DNA from: Chrysogorgia sp. JL179-B06
Lineage: Eukaryota; Cnidaria; Anthozoa; Scleralcyonacea; Chrysogorgiidae
Length of the DNA stretch: 64,000 nucleotides
Direction of reading: 5' to 3'
NCBI GenBank assembly: GCA_035772405.1
Contig: JAYKKM010000147.1
Location: forward strand, 2,954,001 to 3,018,000
Notes under the pieces: model-generated
Databases searched by the model: none
Told to the model about the DNA's origin: nothing
The model's input: only the letters and a program-made list of their open reading frames with translations
Shown here: positions 31,441-43,800 of the stretch, one piece after another
Layout of the letters: every line of letters begins with the position of its first letter
Position numbering within the stretch: the first letter of the stretch is position 1
Position numbers and translations under genes: made by a program

Positions 31441-32467
31441 TATCCGTATACCCTTAACCTGATGTCATGGGGAATTAGAATTTGAAAGTACTTATTGGAT
31501 TTACATAAATTTCGAATTCTCCCAAACAACCTATGTAAAACGAGCGGCCATTTTCTATTTCTTAAATAGTATACACATTGCGATTAATCTTCTGATTTAT
31601 GGTTTAGATGCATTGTAAGTAAGGGAAAATAGGAAGAGGAGTAAGGATTGTGAGCATGGGCGCCGAAAGCCAGTCAGGGCAGCGGAAAAGGGCACTTTCA
31701 CCTTACTTGGTAAACAAGCGAAAGGGAATTTTCATTTAGTGGGAGAAGCCGTCTAATTAATACCTATTACTGGACTCACAGTAAACGTTTGTCAATAACT
31801 AATGCTAAGTGGATATATGTAACATAATAATATATTTTAATATTTAACAAATAGAAAATGCTTGCGTCAGTTGCGTGCCGCTGTGTAACCAAATTGCACA
31901 ACCTATATTTCGTAAATCGTCGACCACGACGACTAGAGACGATTAGTTCCATCTAGCTCGTAAATTTTAATGTTTTTGCTTTCCGAATTTGGGCAGTATA
32001 GATTTTAATAAATTTAAAATGAAGTATAAAATATTGCCCCCGTAAGTAAAGGGCAGCGGGAGCAGCTTACTCGAGCCGATCTCGTGGATGTTATATAATC
32101 ACGAAAGTAAACTGCGGAGGAAAATTCCAACTTTCGTGTTTATGACGTAAAAAGGTTATCACATTTTTTAGAAAATCAAGAAATTAGAAATAGTAAATTA
32201 ATTTGGCATCGCTATTTTTATGTAATAATGTTCGGTTGATGCAAAGTTTGGAGTGATTTCGTTGAATAATCTCAAAGATATTCTTGATTTTGCGGATACT
32301 GGTTGGAAACCATATCCGCTATGTCACGACCTGAGATGCACTGGGTTGTCGGGCGGGTGGACTCTGTTTGTCAATCACGTGATAAAAATAATAAACTGTA
32401 TTAAATATTCACTTCAGAAGCCTTATTCGTAAGTTCAAATGTAATACTAGAGCGAACGCATTTCGTT
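31441..32467. other. Intergenic, nothing recognised
   Basis: About 1 kb with no supported feature. Confidence 0.4.
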
Positions 32468-33422
32468 TAAAGTGCCCCAATTTTTTTTGTTTAGAATAAA
32501 AGCACTTCTAAAATTAGGAAGGATGTTCTTTTAATTTTTGGCGATAGCTGTTTTTGTTCTTAAGTTATTATGCAAATAAGGCATATGATGACGTAAGATA
32601 AGGAAGCAGAATTGTCGAAGATCTAGGTTTAGGCTAAAAGGGATGACTCAAAAGGACCTTTCTGTTTTTGTTTGGTCTTTATTTTTTGTTAGGTTGGTTA
32701 GGGGTAGGTTTAAAATTAGGTTTAGGTTGAAAGTTAGGATCAAGGTTAGGGTTAGGATTAGCTAGACTAGTTCTTGAAAATGAGAAGGTCGTTTTGAGTC
32801 ACCCTTTTAGCATTCACCGAAGATCATTTTCGAGTATATTTTCAAAACCATTCATCAAACTTTCTCCAAACTGCATGTATTTACAGAAAAATAAACTAAA
32901 AAAGACATTTCAAGTTGTGTAGTCGTCATTGTATCCGATTAGTTTCCAGACCTCTTACTTAAAAAAAAAACTATTTGTTTTCTGTCCAGTGCTGATCATT
33001 TTGGAGTTGGTAATATTGAAGGAAGATGCTACAAACTTAACTAATCTTATATTAAAGTGTGAAGTTGTAGTAAACTCTGCTATGGCAGAAAACAAAGACT
33101 TTTCTGAGCCTGAATTTAGAGGTCTGGAAACAAACCGGTTACCATGACGACTACATAACTTGAACTGTCTTTTTTAGTTTATTTGTCTGTATATACATGC
33201 AAAGTTTGGAGAAAGTTTGATGAATGGTTTTGAAGATATACTCGAAAATAGATCTTCGACAATTCTGCTTTCCTTATCTTACGTCATCATATGTCTTTTG
33301 CATATTACAAAAACTGGAATAACTTGAAAAACAGCTATCGCCAAAATTTAAAAGAACATCCCTCCTGATTTTAGGAGTGCTTTTATTCTAAACAAAATAA
33401 AATTGGGGTTAGGGGCACTTTA
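32468..33422. mobile_element. Fold-back element with TAAAGTGCCCC ends
   Basis: The ends AAAGTGCCCCAATTTT and its inverse, then about 400 bp of matching inverted arms (TCTTACGTCATCATATG, CAAACTTTCTCCAAACT and TTTTTTAGTTTATTT words each pair). The left arm contains an extra segment with GGTTAGGG-like words (32690-32760) absent from the right arm. Confidence 0.75.
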
Positions 33423-33629
33423 ATCGCCTTTTGAACATCGGTCGTTCAATGCTTGCATCAGTGGATGTAACTCCCCATTTATCCACCGTAAAAGTTCTAT
33501 TGTTCAAAGCATGGATAATTAAACGAGAAGGTCAATAAAAAGTAAACATATAGTTGAGATACTGACCGTGTTCTGAGTTTCGAAAGTACATCCCGTCCTA
33601 TTAAAATTTGTTTTCAAAAGAGCCAATAT

Positions 33630-33915
33630 ATTCGACAGTGAAAGCCGCCATTTTGAAGATTGCTATGCAACCTGGGACTGCTTATAACGTCAAAGAGTTC
33701 AACTTGACTTTAGCGGGAATTAGGCACATATTCTGGCATGAGTTTTCAGTATATTTATTATCAGCATTAGGGACATGTCTGGCTCGAAACGATACGCTTC
33801 AAGAGCAGTCATTAATATCGCATTTGGAAACAATTTAAACTCTTTGACGTCAAAAGTACAGTGCCAGGTTAATGCTTAGCACTCTTCAAAATGGTGGTTA
33901 TCACTGTCGAAAGAA
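33630..33915. mobile_element. MITE with TTCGACAGTGA ends abutting satellite B
   Basis: The left end TTCGACAGTGAAAGCCGCC and the inverse at 33885-33911 (GGTGGTTATCACTGTCGAA) start arms of about 80 bp that also share CCATTTTGAAGA and GACGTCAAAGAGTT. The first satellite B unit starts within about 10 bp of the right end. Confidence 0.6.
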
Positions 33916-35267
33916 ACTAATGCACTCTTACTAAAACTCTAATTCACTCTACTAAAACTCTAATTCACTTTACTAAAACTCTAATGCACATGTACTAAAA
34001 CTCTAATGCACATGTACTAAAACTCTAATTCACTCTACTAAAACTCTAATTCACTTTACTAAAACTCTAATGCACTCTACTAAAACTCTTATGCACTCTA
34101 CTAAAACTCTAATGCACTCTACTAAAACTCTAATACACTCTACTAAAACTCTAGTACACTGTACTAAAACTCTAATACACTCTACTAAAACTCTAATACA
34201 CTCTACTAAAACTCTAATACACTCTACTAAAACTCCAATACACTCTACTAAAACTCTAATACACTCTACTAAAACTCTAATACACTCTACTAAAACTCTA
34301 ATTCACTCTACTAAAACTCTAGTACACTTTACTAAAACTCTAATACACTCTACTAAAACTCTAATACACTTTACTAAAACTCTAATACACTCTACTAAAA
34401 CTCTAATACACTCTACTAAAACTCTAGTACACTCTACTAAAACTCTAGTACACTTTACTAAAACTCTAATACACTCTACTAAAACTCTAATACACTTTAC
34501 TAAAACTCTAATACACTCTACTAAAACTCTAATTCACTCTACTAAAACTCTAATACACTCTACTAAAACTCTAATACACTTTACTAAAACTCTAATACAC
34601 TCTACTAAAACTCTAATTCACTCTACTAAAACTCTAATACACTCTACTAAAACTCTAATACACTTTACTAAAACTCTAATTCACTTTACTAAAACTCTAA
34701 TTCACTCTACTAAAACTCTAATACACTCTACTAAAACTCTAATACACTTTACTAAAACTCTAATACACTCTACTAAAACTCTAATTCACTCTACTAAAAC
34801 TCTAATACACTCTACTAAAACTCTAATACACTTTACTAAAACTCTAATACACTTTACTAAAACTCTAATTCACTCTACTAAAACTCTAATACACTCTACT
34901 AAAACTCTAATACACTCTACTAAAACTCTAATACACTCTACTAAAACTCTAATACACTTTACTAAAACTCTAATACACTCTACTGAAACTCTAATTCACT
35001 CTACTAAAACTCTAATACACTCTACAAAAACTCTAATTCACTCTACTAAAACTCTAATACACTCTACTGAAACTCTAATACACTCTACTAAAACTCTAAT
35101 ACACTCTACTAAAACTCTAATACACTCTACTAAAACTCTAATACACTTTACTAAAACTCTAATACACTCTACTGAAACTCTAATACACTCTACTAAAACT
35201 CTAATGCACTCTACTAAAACTCTAATGCACTCTACTAAAACTCTAATGCACTCTACTAAAACTCACT
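33915..35267 (+). repeat. 21-bp satellite B, block 1 (+)
   Basis: About 64 units of a 21-bp repeat built from ACTCTACTAAAACTCTAAT plus a two-base variable end (GC, AC or TC). This block is rich in the AC form, unlike blocks 2 and 3, where GC dominates. The apparent open frame with an H-S-T-K-T-L heptad is a by-product of the 21-bp period. It stops at the word GGGATGGTAC that joins BEL/Pao sequence. Confidence 0.95.
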
Positions 35268-36600
35268 GGGATGGTACCATTGAAGACAATTCTCCTCGAA
35301 TGTGTCTTGAACTAAAATGCTTTTCTCTTGAATTCCAATTCAATTTCCCAGAACTTGGCAAGTTCTTGCTCGATTGGCTCTGCCGCAACTGACTACACAG
35401 CATTCTGATGAAATGTATCTGTTCTGAGAGTGTAGGCATTGAGATATTGCACTGTGGTGTTTACCGCCTTATGATTTCAGAGGTTATTTATGGAGCCAGA
35501 CAGAACCGATCCCGATTTTGTTCTTGATCCAATGGACCAATTTATCCTGGTACAACTTGGTCTAAGCAAACCCATGCAGCATGATTACAGCTGACCCCTA
35601 TCTGATCTAATTTTGGGTAGGTCAAGAGTTTCTTTCAAATGGCAGGATATGTATGATATTTGACTATACATCTATCAAATATAACTCTTGCTTGAGTCGA
35701 GGCGAAATTAGTGTCCATTCGTTGAGCAGTGGCTACTGTTGTTTGTAAAAGGACTGACATCTTGGCATCAACATACAAGGTGGATGTGCTGGAGTCCTTT
35801 TGGAGTAGTTGGAGTCGGTCCTTTTGGATGTGTTGGAGTCAATTGGATGACCCACGTTTTGATTGGAGACTTGTGCTTTAACATCTGGCTAATGTAGTAT
35901 CTCCTTCCGCACTTCATGCATCTCTTGTTGGAATCACAATTTCGGCTTATGTGCTAGCCTTTGAGGCAGCCAAGCAGGTATTGCATCTCCCTTTCTTTCG
36001 CAATATGTCATTTCTTGCAGAAATATCAGAGACAACATGGCAGCTGGCTGACTTGTGTTGCTGTCTACAGTAGGTGCAAGTAATCTGTCCTCCTTGCTCA
36101 CTACCTGTGAAAAGTGTTGATCCGGTTGGCAGATGAGGACGGTACATTGTTCACAAGATTGCATCGTTCTCTTGCTTCTAACTTGCTTTAATTTCTGCAG
36201 CAAGTCAGACAATTTCCATGCATCATTTATCTGGTCACGACCGATGATCAGTTTCATTTCCTCAGGTAGTTTTCGCATGACAACAGGAATTAGCATGGCA
36301 CCATAGCAATCAACAACAACTCCCCTGGATTCCAAACCTCTCACATTGGCTTCTACTTTGTCATACATTGTACGAATTTTCTTCACCTCTGTTATCGAAT
36401 TTATCACAGAGGTAATTTCAACAAAGTTTCCATAGGAGAGTTTATGATTAATTGTTTGTTTCCAAACCTGTCCTTGAGTGTAGCTAAGGCAGCTTTATAT
36501 TTAGCTTCGGTTAGGGATAATTCAGAGATTGAAGAGGCAGCAGATCCCTCCAACAAGGATCTCCACTTCTAACTTTGGTAATTTAACCTTATAGCGGGAT
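35268..36600 (-). pseudogene. BEL/Pao retrotransposon, gag-protease half
   Basis: On the minus strand, from 36407 down: a DUF1759-type gag segment (MYDKVEANVRGLESRGV... KLPEEMKLIIGRD), a CCHC-type knuckle (CTYCRQQHKSASC, near 36070), a second cysteine pair (CMKCGRRYY, near 35910), a protease-region segment (MSVLLQTTVA... ARVIFD, near 35750-35680) and LAKFWEIE near 35355, which in BEL elements leads into the reverse transcriptase. Frame breaks throughout. It ends at 35268 against satellite B, at the word GGGATGGTAC. The downstream pol half lies at 38990-40867, out of order. Confidence 0.75.
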
Positions 36601-36879
36601 TTACGTACTTCTCAGCCTTGTTTTGTACTCGGAGTGATATCCAATGTTGAAAGGAAATTCTCGATCTGGCGAACTGTCTTTCATTACCTTTCTAAACTCA
36701 CTGGAGTCTTCGATTTATTTCATGATATCAGTTCCAATACACAATCGTCCATTGTCTTTAGAATATCTAGCTTTTCGGTTAAGATGTTCTGATTCGAGGT
36801 TAGCTTTTCCACCATTTGGGGTTCTTTAGCTGCGTGCAAAAGCAACTCTTCCGTCGAGCTTAGTATCTTCTTCACATAT

Positions 36880-37015
36880 ACATTCTATGTCCAGTTCATT
36901 AGAATTTTAGTTAAGTGAATATTTTAAGTTTTATTTTAGTGGAGTGAATTAGAGTTTTTGTAGAGTTTTAGTTAAGTGAATTGGAGTTTTAGTATATAGA
37001 GTCATTAGAATTTTC
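36880..37015 (-). repeat. Satellite B, diverged minus-strand units
   Basis: Degenerate units (GAGTGAATTAGAGTTTTTG, GTTTTAGTTAAGTG) in the opposite orientation to block 1. They are separated from block 2 by a LINE insertion. Confidence 0.7.
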
Positions 37016-37740
37016 AATTTTATTGATTTGTCACATACACAAAATATACAATACAATATTACGCTACATACGTGACAGGAGACGGTAACAGAACGAAGTC
37101 GGAAGTCCAAATTTACAACCGTCCCCTAACAGGAATGATAAATATAAAACTAACAGGAATGATAAATATAAAATTACATAGAAAAATGCAATATAGCTAT
37201 TTGGTATTCTCTAATACATAACGGCAATTTAAAGAGTAAATTCCATAAACGACAGACACGTATAAAGTAAGAGTTTTTAAAGTACTCAGTCCTACAGAAA
37301 GGAATCTTCACAGTAAGATGGCCAGTGTTTCTAAGAGGCTTAGTATCAACCCTACGTACACAGACTCCTGAAACACTGAAAGAAAAAATAATGTCACTAA
37401 TTTCTCTACGATAGGCCAACGGAAGTAAATGTAAGCAATCAAGGCGTTCACAATAGAACTCATTTCCAACAATAAATCTAGTCACTTCGGGGTCCCACAA
37501 CGATCAATACTTGGGCCACTTTTGTTCATTGTTCTTGCTAATGACTTACTTGATTACATTTGTTCCGGTTTTAATTTGGCACTCTGCTGACGATTCTAAA
37601 TTATATAGATTACTTGACTCTCCAAGATCAGTCACTTCTCCAACAAGCTCTTGATGGCCTTTACAAGTGGAGTGTTGACTGTATCCTGACTTTTAATGTT
37701 TCCAAATATAAAGCTCTTCACATATCCAAAAAAGGATCCC
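37016..37740 (-). mobile_element. LINE fragment with 5' inversion
   Basis: The minus-strand frame 37174-37490 codes a non-LTR ORF2 C-terminal domain (VTRFIVG... LHLLPLAYRREISDIIF... RVCRLWNLLFKLP). Immediately beyond, 37489-37735 codes the preceding domain on the plus strand: GVPQRSILGPLLF, then ADDSKLYR after a frameshift. The upstream part of ORF2 is thus inverted relative to the downstream part, the structure made by twin priming. It is inserted in satellite B. Confidence 0.7.
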
Positions 37741-37769
37741 ACAGCTAAACTCTAAGCTAAAGTCTAGAA

Positions 37770-38728
37770 CGAATTAGAGTGAACGAAATAGAAGTAGAGT
37801 GAATTAGAGTTTTAGTAGAGTGCATTAGAGTTTTAGTAGAGTGCATTAGAGTTTTAGTAGAGTGTATTAGAGTTTTAGTAGAGTGCATTAGAGTTTTAGT
37901 AGAGTGCATTAGAGTTTTAGTAGAGTGCATTAGAGTTTTAGTAGAGTGCATTAGTGTTTTAGTAGAGTGAATTAGAGTTTTAGTAGAGTGCAGTAGAGTT
38001 TTAGTAGAGTGAATTACAGTTTTAGTAGAGTGCATTAGTGTTTTAGTAGAGTGTATTAGAGTTTTAGTAGAGTGCATTAGAGTTTTAGTAGAGTGCATTA
38101 GAGTTTTAGTAGAGTGCATTAGAGTTTTAGTAGAGTGTATTAGAGTTTTAGTAGAGTGCATTAGAGTTTTAGTAGAGTGCATTAGAGTTTTAGTAGAGTG
38201 CATTAGAGTTTTAGTAGAGTGCATTAGTGTTTTAGTAGAGTGAATTAGAGTTTTAGTAGAGTTTTAGTAGAGTGAATTACAGTTTTAGTAGAGTGCATTA
38301 TAGTTTTAGTAGAGTGCATTGGAGTTTTAGTAGAGTGAATTACAGTTTTAGTTAGTAGAGTGCATTAGAGCTTTAATAGAGTGCATTAGAGTTTTAGTAG
38401 AGTGAATTAGAGTTTTAGTAGAGTACATTAGAGTTTTAGTAGAGTGAATTAGAGTTTTAGTAGAGTGCATTAGTGTTTTAGTAGAGTGAATTAGAGTTTT
38501 AGTAGAGTGCAGTAGAGTTTTAGTAGAGTGCATTATAGTTTTAGTAGAGTACATTAGAGTTTTAGTAGAGTGAATTAGAGTTTTAGTAGAGTGCATTATA
38601 GTTTTAGTAGAGTGTATTAGAGTTTTAGTAGAGTGTATTAGAGTTATAGTAGAGTGCATTATAGTTTTAGTAGAGTGTATTAGATAATTGGAGTTTTAGT
38701 AGAGTGCATTAGAGTTTTAGTAGAGTGC
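37770..38728 (-). repeat. 21-bp satellite B, block 2 (-)
   Basis: About 45 units, inverted relative to blocks 1 and 3. Near the right end it contains the variant TATTAGATAATTGGAGTTTT, the inverse of the spacer seen repeatedly in block 3, so it derives from the same higher-order family. Confidence 0.95.
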
Positions 38729-38732
38729 ATGG

Positions 38733-38918
38733 AGTCTATATGAGCTGGGAGACACAGGTTCATATATTAGTACCACTCAAGGTCTTAAAAATAATTGAGG
38801 AGAAAGTGCTGCATGCCTTTGCAACACCACCAGACTTTCGGAAAACGACCTCAAATCGTAGACCCTCGGATTCCTTATCAGTTGGGTTTTCCGTTCACCT
38901 AAGAGTGATAAACTGAAT
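38733..38918 (+). mobile_element. tRNA-derived SINE, copy 2 (head decayed)
   Basis: The body words AATAATTGAGGAGAAAGTGC, CAGACTTTCGG and CCGTTCACCTAAGAGTGATA match the SINE at 5524-5832. Part of the tRNA-like head remains (TATATGAGCTGGGAGA), but the B box is lost. Confidence 0.75.
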
Positions 38919-38989
38919 AGTCGAGCGCTTAGAACATGAGCCTCTTTCTCGGATAAATAGGGTAACCTTATCCTCGGGATCGACTCTAG

Positions 38990-40867
38990 ATAAATCATAC
39001 TCATATACTCATACTGCTGTTCACAACCTAAAAGTCATGACATAATTATCTTAAATTTAATATCAACTAATAGTTTTTCACAAATCCTGTACACTCCATC
39101 ATTGGCCACATTTGTAGCGCAGGGTCAACGATAAACTGGGGTCAATGTCCCAGTTTCCGATTTCCTGGATTGCAGCCTTTCTCTTCGGTGGGGTAGATTC
39201 AATGCTCGTTTCCAGAGGGTACAATTTTTGAACTGCTCTCTGAATGACAACTTTTCTTTTTCCTTTCTCTGCTACTGTTACTAACGACGTCGTCCTTTCC
39301 CTTGATCAACTTATCTACCTTTCCCAGTCGCCACAAACTTCTTGGCACGTTGTCATCATGAACAATGACAATGTCATATTTCTTTACAGTTGATTTGGAA
39401 TCTTGATTGTTCAAGCGAAGTTGTTCTCGTAGGCTGAGCAAGTATTCTCGTTTCCACCTAGCCCAGAAATGTTCAGACAAGGCCTTCTGATATCTGGCTC
39501 TTCTTGTAAGAGATTGTATTGATCACTTTCGGAGTCTGATGGTTGTTGCTGTGAGGCAAGGATAACACTCTCTTTCCCATAACAAGGTGCGCGAGTGTTA
39601 AAGGTTCTTTCCTTTCTTTTTCGTAAGAGGTCTCGAATTAAGTACTGCTTCAACTTCTGCGAGGACTGTCAAAAGTTCTTCATACGTCAATTTTTCACCT
39701 ACGAGCTGTTTCTTGAGGCACCTCTTGGTAGACTTTATTAACCTCTCGAAGAAGCCTCCCCACCATGGAGCTTTGGCCAGATTAAAAGACCAGTTGGTTT
39801 TTTTTCTCTGAAACCCATGCTTGGATTTTTGGAGCTTTGATTATAGAGTCAAGCCTGCCGGAAGCAGCTTTGAAGGACTTGAAATTATCTGAAACCAACC
39901 AGTCTAGGAATTCCTCTTCTACTGACGAATTACTGAAAACACCTTAGGAAAGTCATAGTTGACATATTCCAGTCAGCTCAAGGTGTACGCACGGCTCTAG
40001 TGACAGCACATGTAAATATAGGGCGATATACACTTTCAACATTCCTTCTTTCCGACTATTTCCATTCATGACGTACAAGGGGCCAGCGAAATCTACTCCA
40101 ACATTCGTAAAGGGGAAATCATCCTCCAATCTGAAGCTATAGGTCTGATCCATGCTTACAGTACGACACGATCTTATGAAAATGCATGTGCTCGCACCGT
40201 GGTGTGAATTTCCATCTCCTGTATCATTTTCATTTTGGATTGTTAGTACAGCTCCATTGGCAGATTCTCCCCTGTAGTCAAGTCATCTACACGTAAAGCG
40301 ATTCCAGGATCTTCTTGACAAAGGATGGGTCAGACTCGGCATACTTCTTCATGTAATGGTGCATGGTGGCGCTGAGTAAAATTAGGCTGGAGTTCACCCC
40401 GAATACGACTCTGGTAAATTTGTATTTCTGGCTCCTCGTCAATCCACAGGAATCTGAATGCATCTCTATCTTCTTCATTTGCTGAGACGACAAGGAATGC
40501 TTTTTCTATGTCACCAACAAGAGCTATTTTGTGAATGCGAAATTTCATCAGTATATCCATCAAATTCGGGATCAGAGAAAGGCCTGCATGTAATAAATTC
40601 CACAATTAGAGGCTGACGCGACATAAACCGCCGAGCTTGGTGTCCTATTACCTTTCCTCACTACTGCTTGATGAGGTAGGTAATGAATCTTACCAATCGC
40701 TGAGGGTCTATCTTTGAGGGCTTCCCGATTATTTCCATGTCAAATTGCTGTTGGATGACACCGTCATATATTCTCTCAGTAATTCTGGTTGTTTTCGTAG
40801 ACGTTTCAATAACCCATTCAATCGATTTGCACACAACTGATAGTTGTCAGGCAGAATGGGATGGTAC
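38990..40867 (-). pseudogene. BEL/Pao retrotransposon, pol half
   Basis: On the minus strand, from 40857 down: an RT entry segment rich in L/R, RT palm pieces (VGDIEKAFLVVSANEEDRDAFRFLW near 40510; RVVFGVNSSLILLSATMHHYM near 40400-40350), an integrase piece (PFTNVGVDFAGPLYV near 40115) and the C-terminal DUF5641-like segment (HFWARWKREYLLSLREQL... DDNVPRSLWRLGKV, 39199-39480). RT thumb, RNase H and the integrase core are largely missing between 40287 and 40153. The 5' side of this half ends at GGGATGGTAC against satellite B block 3. Confidence 0.8.
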
Positions 40868-43800
40868 ACTAAAACTCCAATTATCTAATACACTCTACTA
40901 AAATTATAATGCACTCTACTAAAACTCTAATTCACTCTACTAAAACTCTTATTTACTCTACTAAAACTCTAATGCACTCTACTAAAACTCTAATGCACTC
41001 TACTAAAACTCTAATGCACTCTATTAAAACTCTAATGCACTCTACTAAAACTCTAATGCACTCTACTAAAACTCTAATGCACTCTACTAAAACTCTAATG
41101 CACTCTACTAAAACTCTAATGCACTCTACTAAAACTCTAATTCACTCTACTAAAACTCTAATGCACTCTACTAAAATTCTAATGCACTCTACTAAAACTC
41201 TAATGCACTCTACTAAAACTCTAATGCACTCTACTAAAACTCTAATGCACTCTACTAAAACTCTAATGCACTCTACTAAAACTCTAATGCACTCTACTAA
41301 AACTCTAATGCACTCTACTAAAACTCTAATGCACTCTACTAAAACTCTAATGCACTCTACTAAAACTCTAATGCACTCTACTAAAACTCTAATGCACTCT
41401 ACTAAAACTCTAATGCACTCTACTAAAACTCTAATTCACTCTACTAAAACTCTAATGCACTCTACTAAAACTCTAATGCACTCTACTAAAACTCTAATGC
41501 ACTCTACTAAAACTCTAATGCACTCTACTAAAACTCTAATGCACTCTACTAAAACTCTAATGCACTCTACTAAAACTCTAATGCACTCTACTAAAGCTCT
41601 AATGTACTCTACTAAAACTCTAATGCACTCTACTAAAACTCTAATGCACTCTACTAAAACTCCAATTATCTAATACACTCTACTAAAATTATAATGCACT
41701 CTACTAAAACTCTAATTCACTCTACTAAAACTCTAATTCACTCTACTAAAACTCTAATGTACTCTACTAAAACTCTAATGCACTCTACTAAAGCTCTAAT
41801 GCACTCTACTATAACTGTAATGCACTCTACTAAAACTCTAATGCACTCTACTAAAACTCTAATTCACTCGACTACTAAAACTCTAATGCACTCTACTAAA
41901 ACTCTAATGCACGCTACTAAAACTCTAATACACTCTACTAAAGCTCTAATGCACTCTACTAAAACTCTAATGCACTCTACTAAAACTCTAATGCACTCTA
42001 CTAAAACTCTAATGCACTCTACTAAAACTCTAATGCACTCTACTAAAGCTCTAATGTACTCTATACTAAAACTCTAATGCACTCTACTAAAACTCTAATG
42101 CACTCTACTAAAACTCCAATTATCTAATACACTCTACTAAAAATATAATGCACTCTACTAAAACTCTAATTCACTCTACTAAAACTCTAATTCACTCAAC
42201 TAAAACTCTAATGCACACTACTAAAACTCTAATGCACTCTACTAAGCTCTAATGCACTCTACTAAAACTGTAATGCACTCTACTAAAACTCTAATGCACT
42301 CTACTAAAACTCTAATTCACTCTACTAAAACTCTAATGCACTCTATACTAAAACTCTAATGCACTCTACTAAAACTCTAATGCACTCTACTAAAACTCCA
42401 ATTATCTAATACACTCTACTAAAAATATAATGCACTCTACTAAAACTCTAATTCACTCTACTAAAACTCTAATTCACTCAACTAAAACTCTAATGCACAC
42501 TACTAAAACTCTAATGCACTCTACTAAAGCTCTAATGCACTCTACTAAAACTCTAATGCACTCTACTAAAACTCTAATGCACTCTACTAAAACTCTAACC
42601 CACTCTACTAAAACTCTAATGCACTCTACTAAAACTCTAATGCACTCTACTAAAACTCTAATGCACTCTACTAAAACTCTAATGCACTCTACTAAAACTC
42701 TAATGCACTCTACTAAAACTCTAATGCACTCTACTAAAACTCTAATGCACTCTACTAAAACTCTAATGCACTCTACTAAAACTGTAATGCACTCTACTAA
42801 AACTCTAATTCACTCTACTAAAACTCTAATGCACTCTACTAAAACTCTAATGCACTCTACTAAAACTCTAATGCACTCTACTAAAACTCTAATGCACTCT
42901 ACTAAAACTCTAATGCACTCTACTAAAACTCTAATGCACTCTACTAAAACTCTAATACACTTTACTAAAACTCTAATGCACTCTACTAAAACTCTAATGC
43001 ACTCTACTAAAGCTCTAATGTACTCTACTAAAACTCTAATGCACTCTACTAAAACTCTAATGCACTCTACTAAAACTCCGATTACCTAACACACTCTACT
43101 AAAATTATAATGCACTCTACTAAAACTCTAATTCACTCTACTAAAACTCTAATGCACTCTACTAAAACTCTAATGCACTCTACTAAAGCTCTAATGCACT
43201 CTACTATAACTGTAATGCACTCTACTAAAACTCTAATGCACTCTACTAAAACTCTAATTCACTCTACTAAAACTCTAATGCACTCTACTAAAACTCTAAT
43301 GCACTCTACTAAAACTCTAATGCACTCTACTAAAACTCTAATGCACTCTACTAAAACTCTAATGCACGCTACTAAAACTCTAATACACTCTACTAAAGCT
43401 CTAATGCACTCTACTAAAACTCTAATGCACTCTACTAAAACTCTAATGCACTCTACTAAAACTCTAATGCACTCTACTAAAACTCTAATGCACTCTACTA
43501 AAGCTCTAATGTACTCTATACTAAAACTCTAATGCACTCTACTAAAACTCTAATGCACTCTACTAAAACTCCAATTATCTAATACACTCTACTAAAAATA
43601 TAATGCACTCTACTAAAACTCTAATTCACTCTACTAAAACTCTAATTCACTCTTACTAAAACTCTAATGCACTCTACTAAAACTCTAATGCACTCTACTA
43701 AAGCTCTAATGCACTCTACTAAAACTGTAATGCACTCTACTAAAACTCTAATGCACTCTACTAAAACTCTAATGCACTCTACTAAAACTCTAATGCACTC

